A stretch of DNA of 64,000 nt from Diplosphaera chodatii. Lineage: Eukaryota; Chlorophyta; Trebouxiophyceae; Prasiolales; Stichococcaceae. The DNA lies in NCBI GenBank assembly GCA_032358165.1, contig JAALGY010000015.1:2170001-2234000 (forward strand). The letters run 5' to 3'. The notes below the pieces were generated by a model that worked only from the letters and a program-made list of their open reading frames with translations, was not told where the DNA came from and ran no database searches. The position numbers were made by a program, and so were the translations under genes. Shown here piece after piece: positions 35,801-47,950 of the stretch (positions are counted from its first letter, which is position 1; each line of letters begins with the position of its first letter).

Positions 35801-36936
35801 CCCACCCCGAGCGGCTGCCGTATGCTGTAGGTGTCCATGCCGCCGGCCACATTCTCCACGAAGTCCCCCATCAGGTCCGGCGCAATGTTGCAAGAGTACT
35901 CCACTACCTCTGTGCAGGTGACAAAACATCGCTCCAGCGCTGTTTGATCCCATCATTTGCAGCCAAGGCGCGCCAAAAGTCGAGCTCATTGCTGCACATG
36001 CTGCAACCCTTCTGTTACATCCCCAATGCGCACCCAGGCCTCGGAAGACATCGCCCCGTCCGTCTGCCAGCGTCTTGCCCTGTTCCAGTGTGATGTTTGC
36101 TGCGAGCTCGTCCTGTTGGATCGCAAAAGCAAAGGACTTACACAACCACGGATCCAGAAGCACAATGAACCTTGCAGCAGATGCTTGACAGCATGCCATT
36201 CCGTGACGCAGTCGTGTACATGCACTGCCCTGCAACCTCATGGGTGTATGCCAGTTGTGCACACCATGTTCTCGCGGATGAGGTGCTGCAGCCGCAGCAT
36301 CACGCGCTGGCGTACAGAGACGGGCGTGCGGCGCCAGGCGGGGAACGCATCACGTGCCGCTGCCACCGCATCCTCAAACTCGGCAGCGGTCGTCTGGGGG
36401 ACGCGGGACACCACGTCTTGTGTTGCCTGCAGCAGACGGCGGCTTAACTGGGGGTCCCAGTATCAAAGGGAGCTTGTCGACACTCGCTCAAGTGCCGGTA
36501 TGTCCATTTGAACATTGCACAGCGTCTGGGCCGTGGGACACTGCACATGCTTGGCCGCACCGGATTGTGAACATCAATCCACTCGTCCGTGGATGAGTCC
36601 AGAAACTTGCCACTTATCACTGTCTGCACCTTGTCCTGCGATCGGATCGGCCAAACGAGGGTGACAGTTCCGCAGCAGTGAGCACATGCATGCCACATGC
36701 AGACATGTTTACAGGGGTTTTGGCAGCACGAGCCTGGGTGGGGTCCTTTTTGATAAAGGTTGACAAGAACGAGATTTGTTGCACGCAACTGCACACACCG
36801 GGCCAGCCTCTGCTGCGGTGGCCGGCTGCACCAGTGATGCAGCGCCGCGCAGCCCTGCGATATGCTGGGCACCACCTGCTCGATCCAGCACGCTCAGCAA
36901 CCCCTGCCCCCCAAGTCGTCTGAACATTGCGGCCAT
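32865..36936 (-). CDS. ALDH6: Methylmalonate-semialdehyde dehydrogenase (CoA-acylating, ALDH6 family), mitochondrial
   Basis: Oxidises methylmalonate/malonate semialdehyde to propionyl- or acetyl-CoA in valine and pyrimidine catabolism. The start at 36936 opens an Arg-rich amphipathic presequence ([19 protein letters not shown]), as expected for the mitochondrial matrix. Exons in order carry [152 protein letters not shown] (catalytic cysteine), [64 protein letters not shown] and GGDLHMYGK. This is the complete ALDH6 set. The intron just upstream of the catalytic-cysteine exon uses a GC donor (34813-34812). The last exon starts at KTVTTNWKD and ends at TGA 32865. Some exon borders are approximate. 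Confidence 0.95.
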
Positions 36937-37663
36937 GCTTTGTGCTTGCGGTCAATTGAGTCAAGCAGGTATCAATGCGCATCCATCCCGGAAAGCTCTT
37001 GCAGCTACAACAGACTGCGTTTGATCCTGCCTGTTTTCATGCAATGCGGCGCAGCATTCCGTCCGCAACCTGGAGGATGTCAGCAGTCAATTGGACGATT
37101 GCACCCGTGCAGTTTGCACGCATTGCAGCTGGAAGTGTGACTCAGAAACCTACTGAGGGCACGTGCAAGATTCAGCGTTAACAGGTGTAGCGTACAGCAT
37201 TGTGCAGCACGCCAGCAGCTCACAGCTCACACTGCAGTGTCATCCTGATGTGAGAAAGTTGCGGTGCGCACGACAGTCTAGCTGAGCCGCGTGGCAACGC
37301 TGATCAAGTTTCGGCAGGGGTGGGAGTTGTGGCGTTCCGGAAGCCAGCGTGCCTCGAAGTGAGCACACCTGAGCTTGCAACACCTCTCAAGAGTCTTAGG
37401 CGGATATAAAGGAAGTCAAAATAGCGCGGCATCGTCGTCAGCCTCTGAGTGGGTAGCAGGTAGGCCTTGCGAGTATGCTGCAGATGCGGGAATGCATGTA
37501 CCCTTGCTGCTGAGGTGTTGCCTAAAGTTCCAATCCCTCAGGGAGCACAGTATATGACCGATCTGCGCGCTGCAGCGCGCTGCAGTTGCTTGACTCAAGG
37601 ACGCAACAAATCTGTCAGAACGTGGGCGTGAGCCTGGTGCGGCAATTGAGCGAGGCGGCAACC
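36937..37663. other. Divergent intergenic region, MMSDH / GRAM gene
   Basis: About 730 bp between two head-to-head starts. No supported gene. An in-frame extension of the GRAM gene upstream of 37664 lacks an ATG. Confidence 0.5.
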
Positions 37664-39524
37664 ATGACAGAGGCGTCAGTCAAGGACGATGTGTCGCCTC
37701 TCAGCAGCGAGTTTGAGGACTTGGGTGTCAGCGACGAGGCCAGCAAGAGCACTGGCGGCGGCGGCGACGCAGACTGGTCAGAGGGTGGCGAGGAGGTTGT
37801 TGGCAGGCGCCATGGCAGCAGCGGCAGCGGCGCTACCTCGCCACCGGCGCCGCATGCAGGCGCACCAGCCCAGCACAGCATGTCGTCAGAGGCTGCCAGG
37901 GCGGCGGCAGCACAGACCCAGGCACAGCAGTCCGCTGCAAGCACAGGTCAGGGGCCCAACCAGATGCGCCGTGATCAAATGCCGAGCGCCTGCAAGTTGC
38001 ATGATTGAGAGCAACCCGACTGCAACCTGATGTCCATCACGTGCACAGGCAGCAGGCAGCCAGGCGAGCCTGATGACAACGTGTATGCGACTCTGAAAGA
38101 GCTGGAGGATGCTGGTCACAAGGTGGGTGCATTGACATGTGGCCGGTACGATTGCGCTGCTGCTCTGCTCGCAGGCTGTATGCGGCGACTCTGCTTGGGT
38201 CGGCAAGCACTGAACACATGCATGCGTTCTGTTGAGCAGGTGGCAGACTTCACAAAACATGCAGCCAGCGATTTGAGTAAGAAGGTGTGTGAAAGGCATG
38301 CATATGTATGTTGCAGTTGTACATCTTCTTCGATGTTGCCACCACTGTCAATCATGCTGCCATGCTGCCTGAAGTGCCAGCCCTGCAATACCCTGCAGTT
38401 GTTCGGAGGTGGCAGCGCAAGTGGCACCCGCAGCGCAGGCGCAGCTGAGGAAGGCTTCAGCATCAGCAAGATCACTGAAGGCGTCTCCTCCTGGTGCGGC
38501 TGCTGATACCTACACTGAGCAGAATGTCAGAACATTGTCAGCATGGGGCAACTTCAATGAATCTGAAATCGTACACCCTCGCATGGCGCCAGTGACATGC
38601 TTTTGGTCAGGCTCCGCTCTGTACACCAGCTTTGGTTATGATCACTCAGGTGGTCCGCGCTTGACGCGAGTTCCCTGGTGCCAGATGTTGGCCCGTCCTC
38701 TCCAGCCACCAGCCCTGCTCAGGTATTCGATAGTGCCGCTTTGACGTGCTCCAACGAGATCGTGCTCTCGCATGCTGCTGATGTCATACGGTGGCATGTA
38801 GCTCTCCCTCATAGAAATGGTATCTATCTGCTACAATTCCTGCAGGTGAAGTCGGATGCGCAGCAGCTCTTTGGGCTGCCAGCAACTGAGGAGACTCTGG
38901 AGACATTCAGCTGCTCGCTGGTGCAGACCTATAGCTGCCGACACAATGCCTTCACTGGCCCGAAAGAGGTGCGCGTCACCGCCACTGCAGAATCACACGG
39001 CTTCATGTACACGAACATGCTATGACGATCTGGCTGTGCAGACACGCGTCGATACCAGAGCAATCAGCTGTATGAGCAGGCATGGATGTGTTGTGCAAGC
39101 AATATCTCAGGCACTGCGTCTGCAGGTGGTTTGGCGTGGGATGCTGTATATCACAGACAGGCACTCCTGTTGGAAAGCGCAAGGTGACAGCACGACGCTC
39201 ATGCTCCCTCACGCGGACGTCACATCAGCAGAAAAGACGGAGAAAGGTGGGTGGCACTCACCCTAACATGTTTCTAGCTATCTCGGTGCGTTTGGGCAAC
39301 CTATGCAGGTCTTCACAAACACGGTGCGTTTTGACGTCACGGCAACACGGTGAGCATACTTCCATTCACCAAGGTGCACCTGCTGCACTGCAGGTGGCAA
39401 AGGACTGCTGCGCATCAGCTTTGGCAGCGAGGGCGAGCACCTGGTGCTCAGGGATTTCAGTGGCGGCATCACAGGGCTAGATGAAGCGCTTGCGCTTCTG
39501 GAGCATGTGACGACATCCAGTTGA
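37664..39524 (+). CDS. GRAM-domain protein
   Basis: The start at 37664 opens an acidic Ser/Gly-rich segment (MTEASVKDDVSPLSSEFEDLG). Exon 1 (37664-37946) joins 38049-38122 (PGEPDDNVYATLKELEDAGHK) in phase, then VADFTKHAASDLSKK (38240-38284). A further exon after 38400 reads LFGGGSASG...GFSISKITEGVSS. The GRAM core follows: QQLFGLPATEETLETFSCSL, then NAFTGPKE spliced to VVWRGMLYITDRHSC, the typical FxLPxxExLxxxFxCxL...GxLYITxxxxCF pattern. Further exons read VFTNTVRFDVTATR, and the last (GKGLLRISFGSEGEHLVLRDF) ends at TGA 39522-39524. GRAM domains bind membrane lipids, often phosphoinositides, in proteins such as plant GEM-like or VAST/Lam sterol-transfer proteins. No second domain was recognised. 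Exons between 38500 and 38850 are unresolved. Confidence 0.75.
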
Positions 39525-39963
39525 CAGTTGATACCACGAAGATACTGAAACACATTATCAGGCACTGCGCCGGGTTCGGTGGACCTTGCTGGACATGTGT
39601 GTCCGAACGCTGCGCAGGCATGGTAGCATCTGGCCTCTGAAAGTTGATGAGGGGGAAGGAATACCATGTTGCAACCGGGCACTGGCCTTTGTACCGTAAG
39701 CATTGAGATGCACATACACCAGCTGTGGGATGTATCATAGCTACATAGACGAGGCTGTCAAGGTCATGCATGAAGCTGACCAGGCTTCAGCAGGGACAGC
39801 AAGGCTGTGACGGTCATACAAGGCAGGCTCCAACAACAACATCTCAAGACAGATGCCTGTTTCGACGCGAACTGGTTTCCCACGTCTCTCACCGCTGCCT
39901 GTTTCCCAGCTAGCTGGTTTCCCACGTTTCTCACGGTTGGTGTCACGCTGAGACAACTGGCGG
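39525..39963. other. Convergent intergenic region, GRAM gene / mTERF
   Basis: About 440 bp between converging stops with no supported gene. It contains the 42-bp tandem repeat annotated separately. Confidence 0.5.
39854..39937. repeat. Two 42-bp tandem repeats between converging genes
   Basis: Units 39854-39895 and 39896-39937 share TGCCTGTTTC, CTGGTTTCCCACGT and TCTCAC in the same order and spacing. Non-coding as far as can be seen. Confidence 0.75.
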
Positions 39964-42900
39964 TCAGACAACTGCAAAGCGACCCTCAGCGCCAACTGCC
40001 CGTGATGGCTGCACCACACTCCTCACATTCGATGGCCGCCAGCCATACTCAACGCCATCAGTCCGCTCCCACTGCGCCTTCCACACCAGGTAGTCCTCTA
40101 TGAGCACCTGCAATGGCAATCACCCTGTCTTAACAGCAACCCTCTGACACACCGCCGAAAATTGCACCCTGCTGTTGACTGCAGCCAGGACAGTTTGCTA
40201 ACAACCAGAAGCAGGCCAGTGTCCGCCGCTGCTGCAGCCACCACAAATTTCATCTGCAAAGCAGTATGCAGACACCACTGAGGGGACACAACAGGCCGTA
40301 AAGCACACCGCAGTGGATGCGCGGCGGGAGCTGCAGACCTGCTCTGCAAAATCCGTATCACTACGGCTGAAGAGGTACGCGAGACTCAGCTCTGCAGCTT
40401 TGTCCTCCATTCCGCGCGCCTACATCGCATCCGTTGATCGGTGTCAGTCGTCTGTGGGACTGGCTGCGACAGGGCATTGCCTGCTAGTGAAAGCGTGTTA
40501 GTGATTGCAAATCCTCCTGCAGAACCCCAAAGCTCACCAACCTGCAAAAACGCCAGGCGGGGCCCGACGCAGGATGTCAGGCTGTGTTCGAAGTACCTTG
40601 GGTACCTGCACCGTCATGCAGTTGACAATCAGCAAAACGTCTGCACACATAAGGATGTCCTAGAATCTATATTTTGACAGGCGGGCAAGACAGCTGCCAC
40701 AAGGCAGCCTGTATGCTGCAATGTACATGCACCCTTATTGAGGAGCATGTCAGCCACTGGCGATGCTGTTCGCTTACACTGTTGCAACTAGGGACACCAC
40801 ACAGCAAATGCACAGTTCGCTTGAAGATCACAAGCCCGTTGCAGCGACCTATTCACCTGACGACGTCCTGGATTACGTCTCTGGACGTCTTGCCACGATG
40901 CTGAAGCAGGAACACCAGCCTCGTGCGCAGGCTGGCAGCATCCTGCAGCAGCAGGTGCGGCGCCTCCGACAGCATCTCGACCATGTCGCACGCCTGCCGA
41001 GCACATCATTGCCTACTTGATCAGCTTGCCAACAGCTTGGGCTACTGATGCAAACGGAAGGGTGTGCAACAACAGTGTTTCCGTCAGCGATGTCAACATG
41101 GCATTTAGTGTCAAGCTTAAAGTGCAAGATAAAACCACCATCTCTGCTCTTTATGCACTTGTTGCCAGAACATGTGCATTGTGTACCACTGGCATGCTGC
41201 ATACCTGAAATCCGTGCTCCTGCAGCACCGATAGCACCGGCTGAAAGGTGCGCACGTCCTCAGCCAGCAGCTCTGGTGCTCCCGCAATGATCTGCTCCGC
41301 ATTCAGCCACAGTGTTGACTGAGGCGTGAGGCCACATACGAAGTTCATGTGCGACATGGCAGGGCCTGTAGCAGGGGGCTGTGTGGTGCAGCCGAACAGC
41401 CAACCTGAGCGGCATTGCTAGCGCTGAGGCGGTACAAGTCCAGCGTCTGAAGAAACACAGCATGCTGTAACCGCAGGTCCACAGAAAGCAGCTTGGGGTG
41501 CCGAGGCACAGCCTGCGCAGCGTTTCCAGGAGAGCCCAGCAGCTCGCGCAATACCCTGCAGATCACCCACTTAAGCTGTACGCCGAACATGACCATGCTG
41601 CACACATTGCACTGGGACACTAGGAACATCAAGGTGGGCCTGTCGTATTTGGGGCAGCACATGCTGCCCGCAGCTCACCTGCCGGTGTCCAGCACATCAC
41701 CAGGCGGGCGGCTGAGGATGGAGGGGTGCTTGTACAGAACGGCGGGCACGCGCTTGCGGGGGATGCCCGCCTTGTGCACCGCTGCTGCCGTCTCTGGCAG
41801 CTCCTGCAACCGGGTGCCCACCTGCGGTCCAGCGCAGCAATGCCAAATAGCTGTGCGCATCTTCGCAGGCAATGCCAGTCCATGCCAAGGCAGGTTTGCT
41901 GGAGTGGAGTCTCAAGCGTTGACATCAGGGTGCTGCCTCGGGTGAAAAGGACCCCAGCTATGTGGAACAAACGCCCTCACCAGCCAGGGTGGGTGACGCC
42001 TGGTCATACGTTCGATCTGCGGGATGGTGAGCCCCAGCTGCACAAGAAACTCCACCTGCATACCGAAGATGGTGCAGAACAATTCGTCGAGTGCAACAGA
42101 TGATAAAAGGGTGCAAGCAACCCATATGAGAGTGGTTTTGTGACTCCGTGTATGACTCGCATCATGAGCAACATAGTGCTCACCTTCGGGAGCCAATCTC
42201 GGTGGGGCTGGGCTGCCAGCGCATCAGGGTGGGCACGCAACACAGCTGCTAGCTGTCCTACTGTCACGCCCGCAGATGTCAGCCAATCGCACACATGCTG
42301 CACACGCACTGCTGAAACAGGCAACCCGTCCGCCGCAGCTGCTGCGTCCTCCAGTAGAGCAGCTGCCTCAAGCTGCCCCATCCCAAGTGATGTCAGGATG
42401 GCTGCTGCCTTCAGCATGCCAGATTCGCCGCCAAATTCCGCAGCGGGCCCGAACGTATCCGCTGCCAGACCGTCGCGACCACTCATGAGCAGCAGCTCCA
42501 ATGCGGTGGGGCGCTTGGCTCTGACCTTGTGTGGCGCATCCTCTGCAACACCATGGCTGGCCCTGGGCCTGGCAACTGCTGGGCTGGCAGCTTGCGTCTG
42601 GCCATCTGATGGGTCTCGCGTTGCCTGCTTGACAGTGCTTGTTGACTTCTGATGCCGACTTGCAAGGCTGGTTGGCAGCCGGGTACGATGCTGTGTCTGG
42701 GTCTGCTGCTGGTGTGTGCCTGTCCGCTTCGGCAGGGTGCGGTGAGAGCCCTGCGCCTCCCCATCGTCGTCCGTCTGCGCAGCACTGCCCCGCTGCTGCT
42801 TTTGCTTCCTATTCTTTGCGCTACTGCTATTGATGCGCGGTGCATTCGATGTCTGCACCGCAGGTGCCCGCCGCTTATTCGCTGATGGCAGCTGGTCTGA

Positions 42901-43302
42901 GCTGCCTTTGCCATCTTTTGTATGTCGCTGCTGGTCGACGGACGGAGCGTCAGAGCGCCCGTCACCCTGCCTGCCAGCCGACTGTGCGTGAGATGGCGCA
43001 TGCTGCTGCCACGGGGAGAGCGCGCCATTGGCCGGCTGAGCTTCTGCTTCAGGGTATGATGGTCGCGAATTTTGTGAGGCAGGACCCGAGTTGGATCGCT
43101 GCAAAGCGATTTGCTGCCTGCTTCGCCGTCCTCCTTGCTGCCGTGCGGATCCTTGCGCTTGGGTCTCAGAGCTGGCGGTGCGTGGCGCTGGCCGCAGGAC
43201 GGGCTTGGTGGTTGCGCTGACGGATGATGGGGAGAAGGATGCCCTGCATTTCCATCGAGAAGGTTCAGAAACGCATCCCGTGTATGGTGGCTTCAGCACC
43301 AT
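39964..43302 (-). CDS. mTERF-domain protein, probably organelle-targeted
   Basis: Member of the mitochondrial transcription termination factor family, nucleic-acid-binding proteins of mitochondria and plastids. The start is taken at 43302. Exon 1 (42184-43302) begins with a Ser/Thr/Lys/Arg-rich stretch that fits a transit peptide. It continues through about 230 residues of Gln/Ser/Lys/Arg-rich disorder, then enters helical repeats (LKAAAILTSLGMGQLEAAALL, VQHVCDWLTSAGVTVGQL, LRAHPDALAAQP). Exon 2 (41981-42055) reads FLVQLGLTIPQIERMTRRHP. Later exons give HKAGIPRKRVPAVLYKHPS, LRELLGSPGNAAQAVPRHP, EQIIAGAPELLAEDV, MLSEAPHLLLQDAASLRTRL, VPKVLRTQPDILRRAP and a final FDYLVW-like IEDYLVWKAQWER tail ending at TGA 39964. 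The repeated pattern (helix-loop with P at the end of each approximately 30-residue unit) defines the family. Exons between 40100 and 41900 are approximate. Confidence 0.85.
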
Positions 43303-43768
43303 GTGGAGACCGCCATGCGCAGAGCACGCACCTAGTGATGTTAGCAGCAGGCAGGAGGTGCGATGCGCGCAGCCCACCAAACCGCCAGTCCATACGGCTG
43401 ACCTGGGGCACAGCGTATGCAAAGTCTGGTACGGGTCTGCAGTTTGTGCACAGAGCATGTCACCACTGCATGTCTTTGGATGGCTCGATGCATCATTCAC
43501 GTTCAAATCACTCCAGCTTTGTGTGCAGCACCACAGCACTGCATGCGATTGAGCAGCGTGTCACGGACGGAGTGTTTGTGCAGCGCTAACACCACCCTGC
43601 AGCTTGCTGACCTGAAGTGAACATGCAATCTTGTGTATCACTGCGTTCCTAGTCACTGATTGAACGTGGGAAGGTCTGCCATTGTAGCACAGTCAGATGG
43701 AATCCTCCTGCTATGCGACTCGGTGCACATGTTTGCCCACCCGGCGTCGCAGCAATGCACGACTGGCC
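43303..43768. other. Divergent intergenic region, mTERF / M16 peptidase
   Basis: About 465 bp between head-to-head starts. An in-frame ATG at 43697 could lengthen the M16 protein by 24 residues. No other gene is supported. Confidence 0.5.
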
Positions 43769-46700
43769 ATGGCGCAGGCGCCAGCATCATCCCTGTGCAG
43801 GCGGCAAACTTGCACGGTACGCGCGGTCTCCAGCGATTTTCAGCACGAGCATGACTCCGAAGTCGCCCCGGAGCTGTCGAGAAGAGACCTGCTGGTGGGC
43901 AGTGCGGCATCAGCTGCAGCAGGGTCAATAAGCCGCACGCCTGCAGCTCAAGCGCGTGCACCTTCAGGTGCTCTGTTGGCCCGTTTGCATTGCCTGTGTT
44001 TATATTGCATGCACACAGCCGTCCATTACGACGAGGTCTCAGGCGCTGCAGCATCTGGTCTGCAGACGGTGGCGAGGCATGGCTGAGGCTGCAGGGCCAG
44101 GTGTCCGAGTTCACGCTCCCCAATGGCCTGCACTTCATTGTGCTGGAGCGCCACAACGCTCCTGTGCTCAGCTGCCACACATACGCCAATGTGGGCGCTT
44201 TTGATGAGGAGGATGGCAAAACAGGTGAGGAACAAGGAACACCCTAATGCTTAAGATGCCTCGGATTCGGCCGGCGGGCATGGACATCTTGCAACATATG
44301 CAAGTCCAGCCACATAAGCAAGTTTGAACAAATGCGCAATTCATCCGGTGTAATGTGTCTGTGCACTGACCTGCTGCAAGCAACGCTGCACATGGAGGCA
44401 GTGTGCTCGTGCTTGACAGCGCAACCGTGGTGTATCGCAGGGCTGGCACACCTGCTGGAGCACATGGCATTCAAAGGCACGGCAAGGATTGGCACGCGCG
44501 ATGCTCGCCGCGAGGCAGCCCTGCTGGACGCACTTGATGAAGGTGTGCCATCGGCCAGCTGTTGGTAAAGTGCATCGATTTGCTGGCACACGAATTTGCG
44601 GTGCGTTCACAGGAGCGTGCATATGGACTCACGCGGCTGCACTGTATGTTGAGGCCAGCAACGTACTTCCCGGATATTGGCAGCGCACATCAGTGCTCTC
44701 GCCTTGTCGACTGTTTGCTCCCGACATGCAGTGTTCTACGAGCAGCTGGACGCAAACACAGCGGGCAACGGCAGCCGCGCTGGCATACTAGCGGCGCAGG
44801 CGCTGGTGCTGCAGGCGCAGGCGGACTCGCTGGCGGTTGCCAACGAGTTTGGATCGCTGCTGCAGGTGTGCAGAATGCACCATGCATGCACTGATGCCGC
44901 TGGGGGTTGTTCTGCGACAAACCTATGCACTTCCTGATGTGCTTTTCGTCACCAAAACGAGCAAGGGGAATCACCCTGCTGCGCTACAGAGGGCCGGCGG
45001 CGTGGGTCTGAATGCGAGCACCAGTCACGATGCCACAAAGTATTACGTCAGCCTGCCACAGAACAAACTGGAGGTGCAGAGCGTTGCAGTCCTTAGTGCA
45101 ACCTCGGCATTGTTTGTGAGCTTCCATTCGACCAGGGGCTTGCTAAGCTTGCCGCTTTACCCTTTGCAGTTGTGGTTTGCTATGGAGGCAGAGCGCTTCC
45201 AGGTGAGTGAGGTGTACTGTCGCTTCCTGCCAACGGCGCATCACTGTGGGTGGGGATCCTGTTGAATATCGTGTGCAACATGATGGGCCACCGGGCATCT
45301 CGAAGCTGTGTAAACGTGCAGGCGCCAGTGTTTAGGGAGTTGTACTCAGAGAAGCGTGTTGTGGCAGAGGAGCGGCGACTGCGAGTAGATGACTCACCCA
45401 TGGGCTCCTTCCAGGTGACAGCCGTACGTGGCGTTGCGAAAAGGACTTTGCAGCCTCACATCTCAAGCTTGGAAGAGGCAGCAGCAGCTAACGTTACATC
45501 CGTGTTTGTTGACCACTCAGGAGGCATTTGCTGTCAAGGCATTCCACAACAACTATGGCCGCCCCATAATCGGCTGGCCGGACGATTTCGAGCGCCTCGG
45601 CCGCCGCGAGGTGCCGCAGCCGGCAGCTGCTGAACCCTAAACCCTAAACATGCTCACCGGCAAAGCATCTGCTGAACCTCGTTTTCCTGCATTTATGGTG
45701 AGTTTGGGGGAGTTTTCTTGTGCAGGTTGCCGACTTTTACAGGCGGCACTACGGGCCATCATCATTGACGATCAGCATCGTTGGTGACGTCAAGCCATCT
45801 CAGGTGGGCCTCCCCTGCACAGTGCACAACAGTTGCATGGACACCAGGGAGCACCAGTTTGTGGGTGCTGCCGGCTTGCAACGTGCAATTGCACGGTGAT
45901 GGGGTGGCATCTCGTCAACCTTGCGCAGGTACGGCAGTTTGCAGAGAAGTACTTTGGTGGCTGGCGCGATGCCAGAGCAGCAGCGCCAGCGATGCCTGCT
46001 GCCGCCGAACAGCCGACAGCCGCGCCACCCAGCACAGACAGGCAAGTCGATGCCCGTCAGTCATATGCTTGCGCAACTGTAACATCCAAATCCGCGGGGT
46101 GCCCCTGTACTGCTGTGCTGCACACGATAGCGGGGACTCGTGCAGATACCGACTTGCCGGCCGCAGGGAGTTCCAGAAAGCCAGCCTTGCAGGCCCAGCA
46201 GTGCTGCACGCGTTCTACCGCCCAGGCATCGGCAGCCCAGACGCATTGCCTCTGGACGTCATCAGGTGCGCCTGATTGCTTGCACAGCTTGTTGCTGCCT
46301 GCTCTCTGCGGCGTATGCGCACTGCATCCGCAGGGTTTGATATGCAAGTTGAGCGCCCGCGAACACTGCCTTGCAATGTGGCCGCCTCTGTGCACGTCGC
46401 ATCGATGTCTGTCTCTTCCTCGCTGCAGCTCGATCCTCAGCGGCAGCAGGACCAGCCGCCTGTACCGGGCGCTGGTGCAGCCGGGCCGCGCCACCTCCGC
46501 CAACGCCGTGTCCGGGTACCCCGGCGAGAAGTACCCAGGTGGGCGCTGCCCGCCACTGCACTTGAGATCTTGATTGAAGCTGGAAGGTGCCAGTCTGTTG
46601 CAGTGTAGCAATACAGCTCGTGGTTCCCTGGAACCCTGACGCAGGCGCAGCCCCAAAGCACAAAGGCCCCTTCCTGCAGGCGTGATGCTGATGTACGCCA

Positions 46701-47355
46701 ACGCACGGCCCGGCGGCAGCCTGGAGACGCTGTCCAAGGACCTCCTACGGCAGGCGAGGCAGCTGGCGGACGGCGGCCCTGCCGAGGACGAGCTGCTGCG
46801 CGTCAAAAAGGTGTCCCCAGGGGCGGAATTTATTCTGCCCCGCTGTCACGCACCACCTGCTGTGCCGCCGCCCGACAGCTATCTCTCCCTAAACCCAGAC
46901 ATAAAAGAAATAATACGCCCCATTATATGCTAAATTATAGAGATTAAATTACGCCCCATACAGCAGCCCAACGGTCCGGTCTGCTGGCTGCAGCGGTACA
47001 GGGTGGAACAGCTGCAGGACCTGGCCTCCAACAGCAACATGGCCGGCACCCTCGCCAGCTACTCTGCACTGACCGGCGACTGGTGCGTTCCCCAGCGGCA
47101 GGGGTGCTGTACCGCCCAGCGCTGATGCGCTGCTTATGGAGACATGCACCACGCGCATGCGAGCTGATTGACAGAGCCGGATCCTGTGGCCGCAGGAAGC
47201 GGGTGCTGTCGGACCTGGACACAGTGGATGCGCTGACGATTGGAGACGTACGCTCAGCGGCGCAGACGGTATTTGCAGACAGCAACATGTTCACTGGCCT
47301 GGTGTTGCCCCTGCGACAGCCCAGAATGACCATGGAGCTGGACATGGGCATCTGA
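43769..47355 (+). CDS. M16-family zinc metallopeptidase with twin-arginine thylakoid-lumen-type leader
   Basis: Insulinase/processing-peptidase type protease. The N-terminus has a transit-like stretch (MAQAPASSLCRRQTCTVRA), then SRRDLLVGSAASAAAG...AQA, a twin-arginine motif, hydrophobic core and AxA-type cleavage site. This is the bipartite layout of lumenal proteins. After FTLPNGLHFIVLERHNAPV an exon boundary within KT-GLAHLLEHMAFKGT gives the inverted zinc motif H-x-x-E-H. The third ligand region is KRVVAEERRLRVDD. Further landmarks are GLNASTSHDATKYYVSLP, AVKAFHNNYGRPIIGWP, DFYRRHYGPSSLTISIVGDV, SGSRTSRLYRAL (C-terminal M16 domain), ELLRVKK, and a last exon ending LRQPRMTMELDMGI at TGA 47353-47355. 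The zinc site is intact, so it should be active. One intron holds a telomere-like repeat, another a small inverted-repeat element. Exon borders around 44550-44900 and 46000-46300 are approximate. Confidence 0.9.
45633..45649. repeat. Telomere-like repeat (plant-type CCCTAAA, two units) in an M16 intron
   Basis: Reads AACCCTAAACCCTAAAC, two perfect units of the Arabidopsis-type telomere repeat. A single further CCTAAACCC-like site lies near 46887. Too short to be a telomere. Confidence 0.8.
46820..46957. mobile_element. Small AT-rich inverted-repeat element in an M16 intron
   Basis: The ends 46820-46837 and 46940-46957 are inverted copies at most of 18 positions (GGGGCGGAATTTATTCTG against the reverse complement of GAGATTAAATTACGCCCC). 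A third related block (AATAATACGCCCC) sits near 46909. The inner part is strikingly AT-rich for this region. No coding capacity. Reads as a MITE-like remnant; no clear target-site duplication was found. Confidence 0.5.
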
Positions 47356-47950
47356 GGGCAGACACCGGCAGGACAGCAGGGTTGCAGGGGTGAATGAAAA
47401 GCGAAGTGCAGCTGACTCAAATTTAGCACTGTCCATTGTAAGTGTACAGCTATCGCGGACTTGCACCTGGCAATCAGCTTGTCCAAACCACACACTGTCA
47501 ATACAATCCAACATCAGTAATTGGTTGGGATACGGTGAAAGCAAGAAGCACCATATAGCCGCAGCTGACGCATTGCTTGTTGTAACAAAACCGACTGGCA
47601 AACTGCATAGTAGCCACTTTTAACATTGAATTCACCAAGGCGCACAGACCTTATGCGACTCTACAAACGGCTGCCTGGCAAAACCGCAACTAGTCCAGGA
47701 AGAATTGGGTATCTGTGGCCGAAGGGTGTGGTATGATGTGCGGCACGTGCGACTGCACAGGCGTTGACGCCACCACATGCAAGATCCTGCAAACATGAGC
47801 TGTGTGGATCAGATGGTGTACACGTGCCACAGCAACACAGGGCCATGATGCACCCCATGCAACGTCCACGGGCACTGCGATACAGGGCACTCATGCAGGC
47901 GTGCTCACGCAAAGGCGAACCTGCTATACAGTTGCTGGTGCTGTAAGTCA
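47356..47950. other. Convergent intergenic region, M16 / YqaJ gene
   Basis: About 600 bp. A minus-strand reading frame at 47661-48035 may belong to the 3' part of the YqaJ gene, but no splice evidence was found. Otherwise nothing is seen. Confidence 0.4.
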
